NCBI GenBank assembly: GCA_031761875.1
Contig: CP134492.1
Coordinates: forward strand, 3,472,001 to 3,536,000
Direction of reading: 5' to 3'
Length of the DNA stretch: 64,000 nucleotides
Source: Bacillaceae bacterium IKA-2
Lineage (GTDB): Bacteria; Bacillota; Bacilli; Bacillales; Anaerobacillaceae
Shown here piece after piece: positions 9,027-17,830 of the stretch. A program made the position numbers and the translations under genes. The stretch's first letter is position 1; the number at the start of each line of letters is the position of its first letter. The notes beneath the pieces were generated by a model. The model worked only from the letters and a program-made list of their open reading frames with translations. It was not told the origin of the DNA and ran no database searches.

Positions 9027-9665
9027 TTATCGAAATTGGGCCTCACATCGGTAAATTCTCATCCCTTTTTCCGAAAACTTTTCTTCATACTCTGTCATTA
9101 CATTCCCCTCAAATCCACTGTTATGAAGATCTAAACTAACATTATTAAGGATCATACCGTATTTCGAAAAGCTGTGAAGCGAATATTCAAACAGAGCTTG
9201 ATTATCCGTTTTTAAATGAATTTCAGCATTCTTTGTTCGAACTTGCTCGTACATTTTCAAAAAACGTTCATGCGTTAAACGATGCTTTTCTTGACGATTT
9301 TTTGGCCAAGGATCAGTAAAGTTAATAAACACTCTATCCAATTCACCCTCCGCAAAAAAATCTGTTAACTTTACAACATCTTCATTTAGTAATTTAAAAT
9401 TTAAAATTCCAGCCTCTTGAATTCGTTCTAATGCTGATATGATGACGCTATCGTATCTTTCAACCCCAATATAATTAATAGTAGGATTTAGCTGTGCCAT
9501 ACGTGTAAGGAATTGTCCTTTACCAGTACCAACTTCAATATGAATTGGGTTGTTATTACCAAAAAGTTCATGCCATTTCCCTTTATGCAGGTCGGCCTCT
9601 TGAATAACAATGGTTGGGTGGTTTAATAACTCTTCACTTGCTCCCGGTTTATTTCTTAATCTCAT
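9027..9665 (-). CDS. trmB: tRNA (guanine-N7-)-methyltransferase TrmB
   Basis: A 212-residue SAM-dependent enzyme that makes m7G46 in the tRNA variable loop. The SAM site is [16 protein letters not shown], and the family motifs [13 protein letters not shown] and [19 protein letters not shown] (the catalytic DPWPKxRHxKRR-like region) are all clear. The C-terminus [16 protein letters not shown] is typical. The ribosome binding site is GAGGAAGGG. A weak hairpin (GGCCCA / TGGGCC) spans the stop codon. Confidence 0.92.
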   Translation of the reverse strand: MRLRNKPGASEELLNHPTIVIQEADLHKGKWHELFGNNNPIHIEVGTGKGQFLTRMAQLNPTINYIGVERYDSVIISALERIQEAGILNFKLLNEDVVKLTDFFAEGELDRVFINFTDPWPKNRQEKHRLTHERFLKMYEQVRTKNAEIHLKTDNQALFEYSLHSFSKYGMILNNVSLDLHNSGFEGNVMTEYEEKFSEKGMRIYRCEAQFR

Positions 9666-9757
9666 TTTTTTTATCCCTTCCTCTTTCTTTTCTTCCCTTG
9701 GTAGTTTACCATAAAACTATCTACACTTTAACTATACAAAACATTTTAAGAAAAACG

Positions 9758-9885
9758 CAAGGCGCTCACCTATAGGCGAAAAACACAGGAGGGCTTTCAG
9801 AAGCTGTCAACTCTTCGACCGCAAAGTGCAGGACAAAAGTGTTCGAGCCGATGGCGCCTTAGGCTCGACAGACGACAAAACTTTA
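9758..9885. repeat. Diverged copy of the dispersed hairpin repeat
   Basis: The GGCGCTCACC...GGCGCC region, with GTTCGAGCCGATGGCGCC and GGCTCGACAG, shares the alternating GCGCC / AGCTTCGAC words with the 120-bp tandem repeat at 61908-62377. It fills the gap between trmB and the gene at 9936. Boundaries are approximate. Confidence 0.45.
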
Positions 9886-9935
9886 TACTTTGTTAACTTC
9901 TAAAAATAAATTTTTTACATAAAAGGGTGAATAGA

Positions 9936-10748
9936 ATGATCAACCAACCTGAACCAGTTTATAGCTTTACTATTCCTTACTACACAACCCCAAACGGTGA
10001 TACAGATGAAATTTTTGTTTCTGAGAAAACATACGAAAAATATTTAATGACAATGAAAAAAGAAAATACGGTCTTCATTCATGGATTACTTCATCCCTTA
10101 TCGAGTGATTATGGTGATGTCACAACAACTTTATTTGACCAGAAAAAAGCTATTGTCGTAATTGGAACATTGGATCTGAAAGAATACACAAATGAACTTT
10201 TGGACATCGCCATTGCTCAAGAATTAGAAAAAGTTCTTTTATTAAATAAAGACGAATTCTTCCATTTTTTATATAGCGATGCAACACCTGACACTATTCA
10301 AATATTTATTGATGATATTCAGCAAACATTAACAGAAATCCATATTGCAAAACGGTTAAAAAAAGAAAACTACCGGATTTATGAACGAGAGGCATTGCTT
10401 GCAAAGGAATTATTAGCTAGCGCATTTCACTTTGATGCGATACGAGGTGTTTCACCCTATGAAAATGAACATGCTTTATACATCTTAACTAAAATGATTT
10501 ATTTAGCTTATGTAGACGATGGCCTATTTCAACAATACAAAAAAAAACTTAAGCCTCATTATCCAGCGCTTCTTAATGAGGTTCAACTGCTGTTAAAAAT
10601 GATTATGAAATTGAATTTATCAACTACTAAGGGACGAGAACGGGCATTAATGAAGATTTTTAAAACTTTAAAATACGAAAAATATTTAAAAAAGATCGAT
10701 ATTAATGATATTAGAGCATTCTCATTAAAAATTGACTCGCTTGGATAA
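9936..10748 (+). CDS. Unrecognised 270-residue cytosolic protein
   Basis: A soluble protein with no signal peptide or membrane segment; I do not recognise a family. The N-terminal half (SFTIPYYTTPNGDTDEIFVS, AIVVIGTLDLKEYTNELLDIAIAQEL) looks alpha/beta. The C-terminal half is Lys-rich and helical and ends with repeated K-L-K-Y-E-K-Y-L-K-K patterns. The ATG at 9936 is preferred (AAAGGGTG upstream); a GTG at 9927 overlaps that site. It is followed 106 bp later by ytzH on the same strand, with no terminator recognised between. The codon use is AT-rich like its neighbours and the frame is intact. Confidence 0.6.
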   Translation: MINQPEPVYSFTIPYYTTPNGDTDEIFVSEKTYEKYLMTMKKENTVFIHGLLHPLSSDYGDVTTTLFDQKKAIVVIGTLDLKEYTNELLDIAIAQELEKVLLLNKDEFFHFLYSDATPDTIQIFIDDIQQTLTEIHIAKRLKKENYRIYEREALLAKELLASAFHFDAIRGVSPYENEHALYILTKMIYLAYVDDGLFQQYKKKLKPHYPALLNEVQLLLKMIMKLNLSTTKGRERALMKIFKTLKYEKYLKKIDINDIRAFSLKIDSLG

Positions 10749-10854
10749 TAGTTAGAAATTAAGCATAACTTAACACATAATGAAAGCTTTCTAAGCTAAG
10801 TCGCTTCAGACTTACTTGCTGAGAAAATAAGCTTACCTAGAAGGATGTGTCAAG

Positions 10855-11121
10855 ATGAATTATCAAGATCAATTAACGCTACTTTCAGATATTTTAAAAA
10901 ACCAACAAGCGCATAAATTCGGCACTGAAGATGAGTTCAGTCAAATCTACCGCTTGGCAGAAACTCTTCAAAGTAATGGACTACTTGATGAAAACATGCA
11001 GCAAATGTTGTGTAATATTACAGATTATTGTAGGCATAAAGACGATACTAGAAATGAGCCTCCCTTTGATCATTGGCTCCAATCAATTGAGGAGCTTACA
11101 CTCCCATATCCTCATGAATAA
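10855..11121 (+). CDS. ytzH: YtzH-like small protein
   Basis: An 88-residue acidic cytosolic protein (NYQDQLTLLSDILKNQ ... YRLAETLQSNGLLDENMQ). It resembles B. subtilis YtzH in length, sequence style and position between trmB and ytmP. Predominantly helical; function unknown. The start ATG has AGAAGGATG upstream. Confidence 0.78.
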   Translation: MNYQDQLTLLSDILKNQQAHKFGTEDEFSQIYRLAETLQSNGLLDENMQQMLCNITDYCRHKDDTRNEPPFDHWLQSIEELTLPYPHE

Positions 11122-11173
11122 TTCCTAATAGTTATTACCCTGGAAATATGTCAATAAATGTAGAAGGGTAGAG

Positions 11174-11206
11174 TAAAACCACTAGCCTAAAAGTCTAGTG
11201 GTTTTA
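11174..11206. terminator. Bidirectional terminator between ytzH and ytmP
   Basis: A 12-bp perfect stem (TAAAACCACTAG / CTAGTGGTTTTA) with a nine-base loop and T/A-rich ends, placed between the convergent ytzH and ytmP. Its core CCACTAG/CTAGTGG is the same as in the terminator at 931-958. Confidence 0.8.
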
Positions 11207-11253
11207 TGCTTAATTCCCTGATATTCTGTTATATTTTAGCAATCGAATGAAAT

Positions 11254-12054
11254 TCATTCAACTACTTCTCCCTTTAAAAGCTCTGCTAAATATGATTTCC
11301 AATAGTTTAATTGGCTAATTTCGTGACGTCCTTGATGCCAAAAAATTGCATATATCGTTTGTGAAACTACATACCAATGCATTCTTTTACCTAAATCATC
11401 ATCAAGTTTAACTCCATACTTGCCAAGCCAATCGCGCCAGTCATTTATTGGAATATACCAATATAAAAGTAACCCCAAATCTAGAGCTGGGTCAGCAACC
11501 ATCGCCCCATCCCAATCAATTAAAAATAATTCATCTTCCCCACTTAAAACCCAATTATTATGATTAATATCACAATGACAGACAACAAATTCATGATGAT
11601 TCACTTGATCTATTTGCTCTTTCAAATAAAAAAGAGCTTTATGAATAGTTTCCGCCTCATATTCAAATTCGCTCACTCGCTTTGTAATTTCATCTACAAT
11701 TAATTGGGGAGTAAGTGGTTTATTTCCAATCCGTTTAAACATTTCTAAGAGTTCTTTGGAACGATGAATTTTCTGTAAGAGCTGAGTTACTCGCTGTCCT
11801 TTCATCTCAGAAGATTTAAGCTCTCTACCACTAATCCAACGCTGAGCTGAAATGACATCGCCATTTTCTAAGCGCCTTGTCCAAAGTAGTTTTGGAACAA
11901 TACCTTCTGCTGATAACACCGCGAGAAAAGGAGACGAATTCCGCTTTATAAAAAGCTTATTTTCATCACGGCAGGCATAATATGCTTCTCCTGTTGCACC
12001 TCCAGCAGGAGTAACCTGCCATCCTTCTCCTAATAAATGTTCCAACCAATTCAC
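11254..12054 (-). CDS. ytmP: YtmP, phosphotransferase (APH/choline kinase fold)
   Basis: A protein of about 266 residues with an aminoglycoside-phosphotransferase/choline-kinase fold. The catalytic loop is VVCHCDINHNNW (Brenner-type HxDxxxxN) and the metal-binding segment is LFLIDWDGAMVADPALDLG. N-terminal conservation (TPAGGATGEAYYA, IKRNSSPFLAVLSAEGIVPKLLWTRR) matches YtmP; the substrate is unknown. The longest frame begins with TTG at 12087. Homology starts near VNWLEHLLG, so GTG at 12054 or TTG at 12048 (GAGGGTG just upstream) is more likely. The stop codon lies inside a GAATGAAATTCATTC palindrome at 11245-11259, which matches the ends of the MITE-like repeats. Confidence 0.85.
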   Translation of the reverse strand: MNWLEHLLGEGWQVTPAGGATGEAYYACRDENKLFIKRNSSPFLAVLSAEGIVPKLLWTRRLENGDVISAQRWISGRELKSSEMKGQRVTQLLQKIHRSKELLEMFKRIGNKPLTPQLIVDEITKRVSEFEYEAETIHKALFYLKEQIDQVNHHEFVVCHCDINHNNWVLSGEDELFLIDWDGAMVADPALDLGLLLYWYIPINDWRDWLGKYGVKLDDDLGKRMHWYVVSQTIYAIFWHQGRHEISQLNYWKSYLAELLKGEVVE

Positions 12055-12283
12055 CCTCAATTTATAAACAATATTCTTATTGTCCAAAAAATATTTTAAA
12101 TAACATTTTACTCTTTAAAAGTCTAGCTTTTATTAAAGTGTAAGAAAAAATTAACTTTACTAATAATAATAATAGTATAACGTAGTTTTTGTAAAGTAAA
12201 TATGGAAAAATAGCGCAGTGACCAAAAATTACCTTTGATCAAAAAAACACAGATGCCCCGATAGCTTTGAAAATGTCGAAGTC

Positions 12284-14416
12284 TCAATAAGGATGAGTTT
12301 GATGAAAAACAACAGTAGTACTAAGAGCATGAATAGCTGTTTTTGCTCCCTCAATTGTTCTAAGCGAAGTAATACCAGCTTCTTCGCCCTCTACAAGGAC
12401 GTCCCAAAAACCGTTTGCGGGCAAGATAACTTCTTTATTATCTTTACCTCCATTGTGGATGACGACAAACATGCCGAATTCACTTTTTAGTAAATATGCT
12501 AAAATGCTTGATGGTGTATCAAGAATGTGCATTTTCTTTTTAATTTCATCACTTGACATTAATCGAAATACGCAATGTTTTTTCCTTAAAGAAATTAATC
12601 CTTTGAGATATTCTACATAGTTTAGGTGCAATGCTTTTCTTTTCCAATCAAATTTATTAATTTCATCAGGTGAATTATAACTATTTTCAACACCGTTTTT
12701 TGTTCTGAAAAACTCTTGCCCCGCGTGAATAAACGGAATTCCCTGACTTAAAATTGTCATCGAAGTAGCTAATCGGTGCATAGCAGCTCGTTCTTGTTCC
12801 GACTCGTTGCCATTCGCAAGAATTAGTCTATCCCAAAGAGTATGGTTATCATGGCATTCAACATAGTTCACAGATTGGTTAGGATTTTTAAACATTCCTT
12901 CAATAGGATAAAAACCTTTCGTACTACCACTTACAAGCATTTTTAAATCGTCCTTTAAATCGCCATTGCCATTACAAAAACCCTGTTCCAACATCTGGAA
13001 AATATTCCCTTTAAGTTTATTACGAAATTGATCATTAAAAAAACTAATACCTGGGAGTTGTTCACTATTTGAAATGGTTGATTTTTTTTCCTTTGCTAAC
13101 GGTGTATCTAAATCCCATCCTTCACCGATTACTAGGATAGAAGGGTCTAACTCATTTAAACGCTCACGAATTTGTTGCATCGTTTCGAGATCCAAAATTC
13201 CCATTAAATCAAACCGGAATCCATCAATATTATATTCTTCAGCAAAGTATACAGCTGAATCAACAATAAATTTTTGAACCATTCTTCGTTCCGAGGCAAT
13301 GTCATTGCCTACCCCTGTCCCATCAGCTAAGCTACCGTCGAAATGATAGCGAAAGTAATATCCAGGGACAATCTTTTCGAAATCAGATTTCGAATGAACG
13401 TAAACATGGTTATAGACGACATCAAAAATTACTCTGATCCCATGGTTATGAAATGACTGAATTACTTCTTTAAGCTCTTTAATTCTCAACGTTGGATCGA
13501 TAGGATTTAAAGAATAGCTTCCCTCAATGGCATTGAAATGTGTTGTATCATAACCCCAATTATAGTGATCCAATAGCGTCGTCTCATCGACGCTCCCAAA
13601 ATCTTGAATAGGTAATAATTGTACATGGGTAATCCCTAAATCAACAAGATAATCTAATCCTGTAATTGTTTCCCACGGTCCTTTTGTGTCTGATTCTAGC
13701 AATGCCTTAAATTTACCTTTATGCTTCATGCCACTATGTTCATCAATCGAAAAATCTCTAATGTGAAGCTCATAAATAATTGCGTCAGTACTTTGACGAA
13801 AAGATGGTTTTACCCTGTCTTTCCAAAGATGTGGATTTGTTTTGGATAAGTCTGTAACGACACCTTTTTGACCATTTACTGTAACTGCCCTGGCATAGGG
13901 ATCTACTGCTTTTCTCCAGACTCCGTCGACGTAGACGTTGTACATGAAAATTGAACCTTCCAGATCACCATTTATAGAAATCTCCCAAACACCCTTGTCA
14001 GCTTTTGCTAACCGGGTATATTGTTCTTTATCACCATTGAAAAAAATGATTTGAACGTCTGTTGCTGTTGGTGCCCACAATTTAAAAGTTGTAGCAGAAT
14101 CCGTATACGTAACTCCAAGGTCATTTTCTTGATAATAATATAAATCATCAAAAAAACGGGTACGAACAACTTGACCGATTTTGACATGGTAGATAAGTTG
14201 ATTATTGGCAATTACTCTATATTCACAACGTAACGGAATTGGATTCGCTAAATAAAGCTCATATCGCCCCCGCCCATTTTTTTTAAACCATTCTTTAATT
14301 ATTAATTGTTCACCTGTTACCAAATTTATCATAGTAAAATCGGAGAGTTCCTCATCTACTTCAGAAAAAGGTATCGTGATTAAAGTAAGTTCGTCGATAT
14401 AAGCATTTTTAGTCAC
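12284..14416 (-). CDS. amyX: Type I pullulanase AmyX
   Basis: A 710-residue intracellular GH13 debranching enzyme that cuts alpha-1,6 bonds in pullulan and limit dextrins. There is an N-terminal beta-domain, a CBM48-like module (YTDSATTFKLWAPTATDV, about 105-120), then the barrel. The nucleophile is Asp403 (GFRFDLMG), the acid Glu432 (VIGEGWD), and the third Asp is in ECHDNH (523). The type I signature YNWGYDP is YNWGYDT here (285-291). No signal peptide. The start is GTG at 14416 with AAAGGAGAGAGG upstream. It may cooperate with the glycogen phosphorylase at the right edge. Confidence 0.92.
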   Translation of the reverse strand: MTKNAYIDELTLITIPFSEVDEELSDFTMINLVTGEQLIIKEWFKKNGRGRYELYLANPIPLRCEYRVIANNQLIYHVKIGQVVRTRFFDDLYYYQENDLGVTYTDSATTFKLWAPTATDVQIIFFNGDKEQYTRLAKADKGVWEISINGDLEGSIFMYNVYVDGVWRKAVDPYARAVTVNGQKGVVTDLSKTNPHLWKDRVKPSFRQSTDAIIYELHIRDFSIDEHSGMKHKGKFKALLESDTKGPWETITGLDYLVDLGITHVQLLPIQDFGSVDETTLLDHYNWGYDTTHFNAIEGSYSLNPIDPTLRIKELKEVIQSFHNHGIRVIFDVVYNHVYVHSKSDFEKIVPGYYFRYHFDGSLADGTGVGNDIASERRMVQKFIVDSAVYFAEEYNIDGFRFDLMGILDLETMQQIRERLNELDPSILVIGEGWDLDTPLAKEKKSTISNSEQLPGISFFNDQFRNKLKGNIFQMLEQGFCNGNGDLKDDLKMLVSGSTKGFYPIEGMFKNPNQSVNYVECHDNHTLWDRLILANGNESEQERAAMHRLATSMTILSQGIPFIHAGQEFFRTKNGVENSYNSPDEINKFDWKRKALHLNYVEYLKGLISLRKKHCVFRLMSSDEIKKKMHILDTPSSILAYLLKSEFGMFVVIHNGGKDNKEVILPANGFWDVLVEGEEAGITSLRTIEGAKTAIHALSTTVVFHQTHPY

Positions 14417-14527
14417 TATTTCCTCTCTCCTTTAGTACTTAAATATAGTCATTTGTTTATATTATTTATATGAAAAAATTATCATTTCGTTCAATGCTGG
14501 CTTTTTATATTTACTAGGGAATACAAA

Positions 14528-14561
14528 AGGATCCTTAAAGTCTAGCACTTTAAGTGATCCT
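14528..14561 (-). terminator. Terminator after the HicB-like gene
   Basis: On the minus strand AGGATCACTTAAAGT pairs with ACTTTAAGGATCCT around GCTAG (one unpaired base), followed by TTTTGTAT. Confidence 0.65.
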
Positions 14562-14562
14562 G

Positions 14563-14889
14563 TTAATTAAATAATAAGTGCAAAAGTCGATAATTAACCT
14601 GCTTAAATTCTGTTCTGGTCATTGGAGGCTCCATATAAATCAGCTTTATTTTTGAACTAGGGACTATTGGGACATAAAATCTTTGATGCTTTAACCAAAT
14701 TTTAATTGACTCTCGCAAGCCTTTTTTTGCTTCAGCAAAAGTATCTCCATAGCTAACGCAGCCTGTTAATTCTCTAATTTCTATCATATATTCATCGCTG
14801 CCTAAGTAATCCAGTTGTTTACGAACAACCCAAGTATACGAATTAGGACAAAGACGAAAAGGGTATTCTTCCACTATTTGCATACTCAT
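14563..14889 (-). CDS. HicB-like antitoxin-fold protein without HicA partner
   Basis: A 108-residue protein with a HicB/UPF0150-like core: YMIEIRELTGCVSYGDTFAEAKKGLRESIKIWLKH, the strand-strand-helix pattern of the partial RNase H fold. A C-terminal extension (VPSSKIKLIYMEPPMTRTEFKQVNYRLL) follows. There is no adjacent HicA-type double-stranded RNA-binding toxin, so a toxin-antitoxin role is not supported. The ATG at 14889 has AAAGGAG six bases before it; TTG at 14892 is less likely. It is flanked by terminators on both sides and looks monocistronic. Confidence 0.65.
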   Translation of the reverse strand: MSMQIVEEYPFRLCPNSYTWVVRKQLDYLGSDEYMIEIRELTGCVSYGDTFAEAKKGLRESIKIWLKHQRFYVPIVPSSKIKLIYMEPPMTRTEFKQVNYRLLHLLFN

Positions 14890-14911
14890 CAATTTCTCCT
14901 TTCACAAAGAA

Positions 14912-14936
14912 ACCCTCCAAAAATTGGTTGGAAGGT
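14912..14936 (-). terminator. Probable terminator after the NERD gene
   Basis: On the minus strand ACCTTCCAA and TTGGAGGGT form a nine-pair stem with one wobble, followed by TTCTTTG. It lies 30 bp past the stop of the gene at 14967. The tail is weak. Confidence 0.45.
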
Positions 14937-14966
14937 AACCTTTTACTCTCACTATATTATAGCCTA

Positions 14967-15908
14967 TTAATCGTCGTAATCAAGTGAAATTCGATCTGAA
15001 TCCTCATAATCAGATCTTGTCACAGAAGTTGTCTGACAAACATTTAACAATGCTTGTGCGAACTTAAGTTGATTTGATTTAATGGGAGAGGAATTTTTCT
15101 TTAATTTTTCACTCCATGTTCTACAACCTCGTTGATCAAGAAACTGTGTACTACTCCAAGGTGCTTCAACATCAATATATCCCTCTTGAGAAAGAACTGC
15201 TTTTTCTACAGGAATATCTAGCCCAATATCAGCTAAAATCCGTTTAATAATCGTACTCATTCGATTTAATGATAAGAGTGGATTAATGATCTTTGTTTCT
15301 TCATCTCCATTTACTTCAAGCCAATATCTTTCAGTAGAAGTTTGAAAGATTGTATTATGCTTACCTCTAAGATTAACTATGCACCAAATATCAGTAGGCC
15401 CAATTAACAGTATATCAAACTGTGTTTTCGCTTTCGGGTATGTAATAGTTGGGTAATACATAAGAAAGTAGTTATCAGGAAGCGATTGTAATAACCATTT
15501 TAGTGCTATATCGTAAAAGTACATGTTTTTCATTTGCGATTTTTCTAGAATTGTCGAACTAGCCCAGTTTAATTGGAATTCATATAATTCTTTGATAAAA
15601 TTAACTTTTAATTCTGGTAAAGTTTTATATTTAAATTGATAAGTACTCTCCTCAAAATTATCATAATAAACTTCTGATTTGTCTTTTTTATACCAATTTT
15701 TTAATTTTTTAAATGCACCTTTTACGGTCTGCTGTTGTTGTTCAACAAACTTTTCAACACTTGGAGTGTCTTCTAAATAGGATGTTTCCCATTCTTGTTT
15801 TAGTCTTTTCCAGCGCTCACGCTTGAGTCGCGAAAATTGACTAGGGTATCGATACATATCATATTGATATCGCGATACATAGTCCTCTAGCTTTATTAAA
15901 TGAGCCAC
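14967..15908 (-). CDS. NERD-like (nuclease-related) domain protein
   Basis: A protein of about 313 residues. The N-terminal 120 residues are basic, aromatic and helical. The central part (YPTITYPKAKTQFDILLIGPTDIW, then CIVNLRGKHNTIF and ERYWLEV) fits a nuclease-related NERD domain, with the buried Asp in FDILLIG. The usual E-x-K pair is not clear, so nuclease activity is uncertain. It occupies the position of B. subtilis ytlQ, between amyX and thpR, and may be its counterpart. The GTG at 15908 has GGGAGG seven bases upstream; TTG at 15923 lies within that site. Confidence 0.6.
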   Translation of the reverse strand: MAHLIKLEDYVSRYQYDMYRYPSQFSRLKRERWKRLKQEWETSYLEDTPSVEKFVEQQQQTVKGAFKKLKNWYKKDKSEVYYDNFEESTYQFKYKTLPELKVNFIKELYEFQLNWASSTILEKSQMKNMYFYDIALKWLLQSLPDNYFLMYYPTITYPKAKTQFDILLIGPTDIWCIVNLRGKHNTIFQTSTERYWLEVNGDEETKIINPLLSLNRMSTIIKRILADIGLDIPVEKAVLSQEGYIDVEAPWSSTQFLDQRGCRTWSEKLKKNSSPIKSNQLKFAQALLNVCQTTSVTRSDYEDSDRISLDYDD

Positions 15909-15934
15909 GAATATTCCTCCCAAAAAAAACGTAA

Positions 15935-15965
15935 TAAGAAAAGCGATAGGCGCCTGAAGCTAGAC
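15935..15965. repeat. Short fragment of the dispersed hairpin repeat
   Basis: AAGAAAAGCGATAGGCGCC followed by TGAAGCTAGACAA has the AAGAAAAG / GGCGCCT / AGCTAGACAA words of the 120-bp repeat at 61908-62377. Confidence 0.5.
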
Positions 15966-16079
15966 AATTAAATAGTATCACAATCTTTTCTTTCTTTGCA
16001 GTGATAATAGTAGGAGAACACCAACCTATTTCCTGATGGTTTTAGATGGTTGAGGTACATATATAGTATTTAATGCATT

Positions 16080-16175
16080 TCATTATGCGTTTCTGCACAC
16101 TAAAAAACTACATCTAGTTTAACGAAATCTCTACCAACTAGATATAGTATGTTGTAGTTATTTAATTGTAATTAT
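16080..16175. repeat. Degenerate MITE-like hairpin element
   Basis: ACTACATCTAGTT pairs with AACTAGATATAGT around a short loop, and the flanks (TGCATTTCATTATGC, AATTATAAAATT) are degenerate versions of the family's ends. The same ACTATATCTAGTT core is seen in the element at 45980-46092. It lies just downstream of the lrgB-like gene. Confidence 0.5.
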
Positions 16176-16188
16176 AAAATTAACCAAA

Positions 16189-16878
16189 CTAAAGAAATAA
16201 ATAAAATAGCAGAGGTCCCAAAACTGAAACAACGATAGCGCTTATTGTCATCGAAACTGAACTAATCGCTCCTTCTAATTCTCCGTATTCAAGTGCCCTA
16301 GCTGTCCCAATTGCATGCGCTGCACTACCTAAGCCAATTCCTTTTCCAATAAAATGATCAATCTTAAAGAGCTTTAACAAAAATGGTCCAACTACTACTC
16401 CAAAAATACCAGCTATTACGACAAAAACAGCAGCTAATGCAGGAATACCTCCTAAACTTGCAGCTACTTCCATAGCTACTGGAGTAGTTACTGATTTTGG
16501 CATAACAGAATATATCATTATATCCCCTAAACCAAGCCACTTTGAAAGCTGTACTCCACTAGCAACGCCTAAAAAAGCTCCAACTGATACTCCAACTAAT
16601 ATTGGAAAAAAGTAGTTGTATAATACCGATCTATGCTTATAAAGAGGAAATGCCAGAGCTACTACCGTTGGTCCTAAAAGTTGTTCAATCCACTTTCCAC
16701 CAATCATATAAGTATCATATGTAACTCCGCTAATAGTTAAAAGAGCAATAAGGATCGCTGTTCCAATTAATAACGGTACAGTGAAAGGAGTTGGAAACCA
16801 CTGATAAAATTTTTTCGATATAAAGTAAATGGTAACCGTAACTGTAATCGCAAAAAAAGCAATTCCAAGATTACTCAC
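16189..16878 (-). CDS. LrgB/CidB family membrane protein
   Basis: A 229-residue membrane protein with about seven hydrophobic segments, clearly LrgB/CidB: GLGDIMIYSVMPKSVTTPVAMEVAASLGG, GIFGVVVGPFLLKLFK, GIGLGSAAHAIGTARALEYGELEGAISS. Family members work with LrgA/CidA partners in regulated autolysis, and in plants and some bacteria in glycolate/pyruvate export. Its ATG overlaps the stop of the upstream lrgA-like gene by four bases (ATGA), so the two are translationally coupled. Whether this is the Lrg or the Cid type cannot be told from the sequence; no LytSR-type regulator is present. Confidence 0.88.
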   Translation of the reverse strand: MSNLGIAFFAITVTVTIYFISKKFYQWFPTPFTVPLLIGTAILIALLTISGVTYDTYMIGGKWIEQLLGPTVVALAFPLYKHRSVLYNYFFPILVGVSVGAFLGVASGVQLSKWLGLGDIMIYSVMPKSVTTPVAMEVAASLGGIPALAAVFVVIAGIFGVVVGPFLLKLFKIDHFIGKGIGLGSAAHAIGTARALEYGELEGAISSVSMTISAIVVSVLGPLLFYLFL

Positions 16879-17240
16879 TGTTGTCGCTCCTTTCTTTGTA
16901 CCATGATTTGCCCTACATAAGCAGAACTTACTAAAACGATCATTGTACTAATTAAAACCACTACAATTAGTAAGGCACCCTTCCCTTGAAAAAACGAGTA
17001 ATAGTTAAGTAACCCTGCTGTAACAGGTAAAAATAGTAAGGGCATATGGCTTAATAAAAGTTCAGAACCTTTTTCAAACCATTTTGTTTGAAATAACCCT
17101 GTCAGTAACAAAACAAAAAATATCATCATTCCGATAATACTGCCTGGAATAAATAACTGAAAAGTGTCTTGAAGCCACTTTCCTGTTAAAAACAAACCAT
17201 AAAGCAAAGCTATTTGGACAAAAATTTGGATGAATTTCAT
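16875..17240 (-). CDS. LrgA/CidA family holin-like protein
   Basis: A 121-residue membrane protein with four hydrophobic helices, typical LrgA/CidA: IFVQIALLYGLFLTGKWLQ, LFIPGSIIGMMIFFVLLLTG, LLLSHMPLLFLPVTAGLLNY, with a Lys/Arg-rich tail (QRKERQQ). It is thought to form holin-like oligomers with the LrgB partner. I chose ATG 17240 (MKFIQIFV, with AGGTG five bases upstream). A longer form from ATG 17258 would overlap the thpR stop in an ATGA and cannot be ruled out. It forms a compact operon thpR-lrgA-lrgB. Confidence 0.85.
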   Translation of the reverse strand: MKFIQIFVQIALLYGLFLTGKWLQDTFQLFIPGSIIGMMIFFVLLLTGLFQTKWFEKGSELLLSHMPLLFLPVTAGLLNYYSFFQGKGALLIVVVLISTMIVLVSSAYVGQIMVQRKERQQ

Positions 17241-17254
17241 GTTGACACCTGCAT

Positions 17255-17830
17255 TCATTTTTTTCCTAATGAAAACGAAGCAATTTCTTCATATTTAGGT
17301 GTTTGATTTAGATGAGTTTGATAAATAACAAACCTAGAAACATTCCACGAATGCTCTTTCAATGCTTTTTGAAAAGACAACTTAAGTTTTTCATTAAGAT
17401 ACGGAATATCCCCACTGTACTTCCGTGCCATTGTTAGATGAGGAGTGTAAGGTCGCACATCAAGATGAAAACCAAGTTTAGTACAAGTTTCAAAAATAGC
17501 TTTTTGTAACCTAAATAATTTTTCTTCCTTTTTCACTCCTGCCCAAAAAATACGTGGGTCTTTTTCTTGACCGAAAAACCCAATACCATTAAGTATTAAT
17601 GAAAAGCGAGCATGATCTATAGAGATTTCTGCAAGTGAATTTTTGAGACCCTTAAACAAAGAAGGCTCTACTCCACCAAGAAATACCAAAGTAATGTGAT
17701 AATCTGCTTCATCGATAAACTGTTTGAAAGGAGGGTTTTGATTTTTATTCCAATTCGCAAGCTTCTCTTTTAGTCTTTCATCAATTGGTACCGCTATAAA
17801 ATAATGTGATTGTTTTGTCACTTTTTTCAC
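17255..17830 (-). CDS. thpR: RNA 2',3'-cyclic phosphodiesterase (LigT/2H family, YtlP)
   Basis: A 191-residue 2H phosphoesterase. The two HxTx motifs are YHITLVFLGG (about residue 45) and YTPHLTMARKY (about 130). It hydrolyses 2',3'-cyclic phosphate RNA ends, and E. coli ThpR also has ligase activity. FFGQEKDPRIFWAGV between the motifs is family-typical. It starts the thpR-lrgA-lrgB group, and its stop codon overlaps the upstream candidate ATG of lrgA. Confidence 0.88.
   Translation of the reverse strand: MKKVTKQSHYFIAVPIDERLKEKLANWNKNQNPPFKQFIDEADYHITLVFLGGVEPSLFKGLKNSLAEISIDHARFSLILNGIGFFGQEKDPRIFWAGVKKEEKLFRLQKAIFETCTKLGFHLDVRPYTPHLTMARKYSGDIPYLNEKLKLSFQKALKEHSWNVSRFVIYQTHLNQTPKYEEIASFSLGKK

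Noticed and set aside
14563-14889. HicAB toxin-antitoxin system
   Set aside because: No HicA gene is next to the HicB-like gene, and both sides end in terminators.
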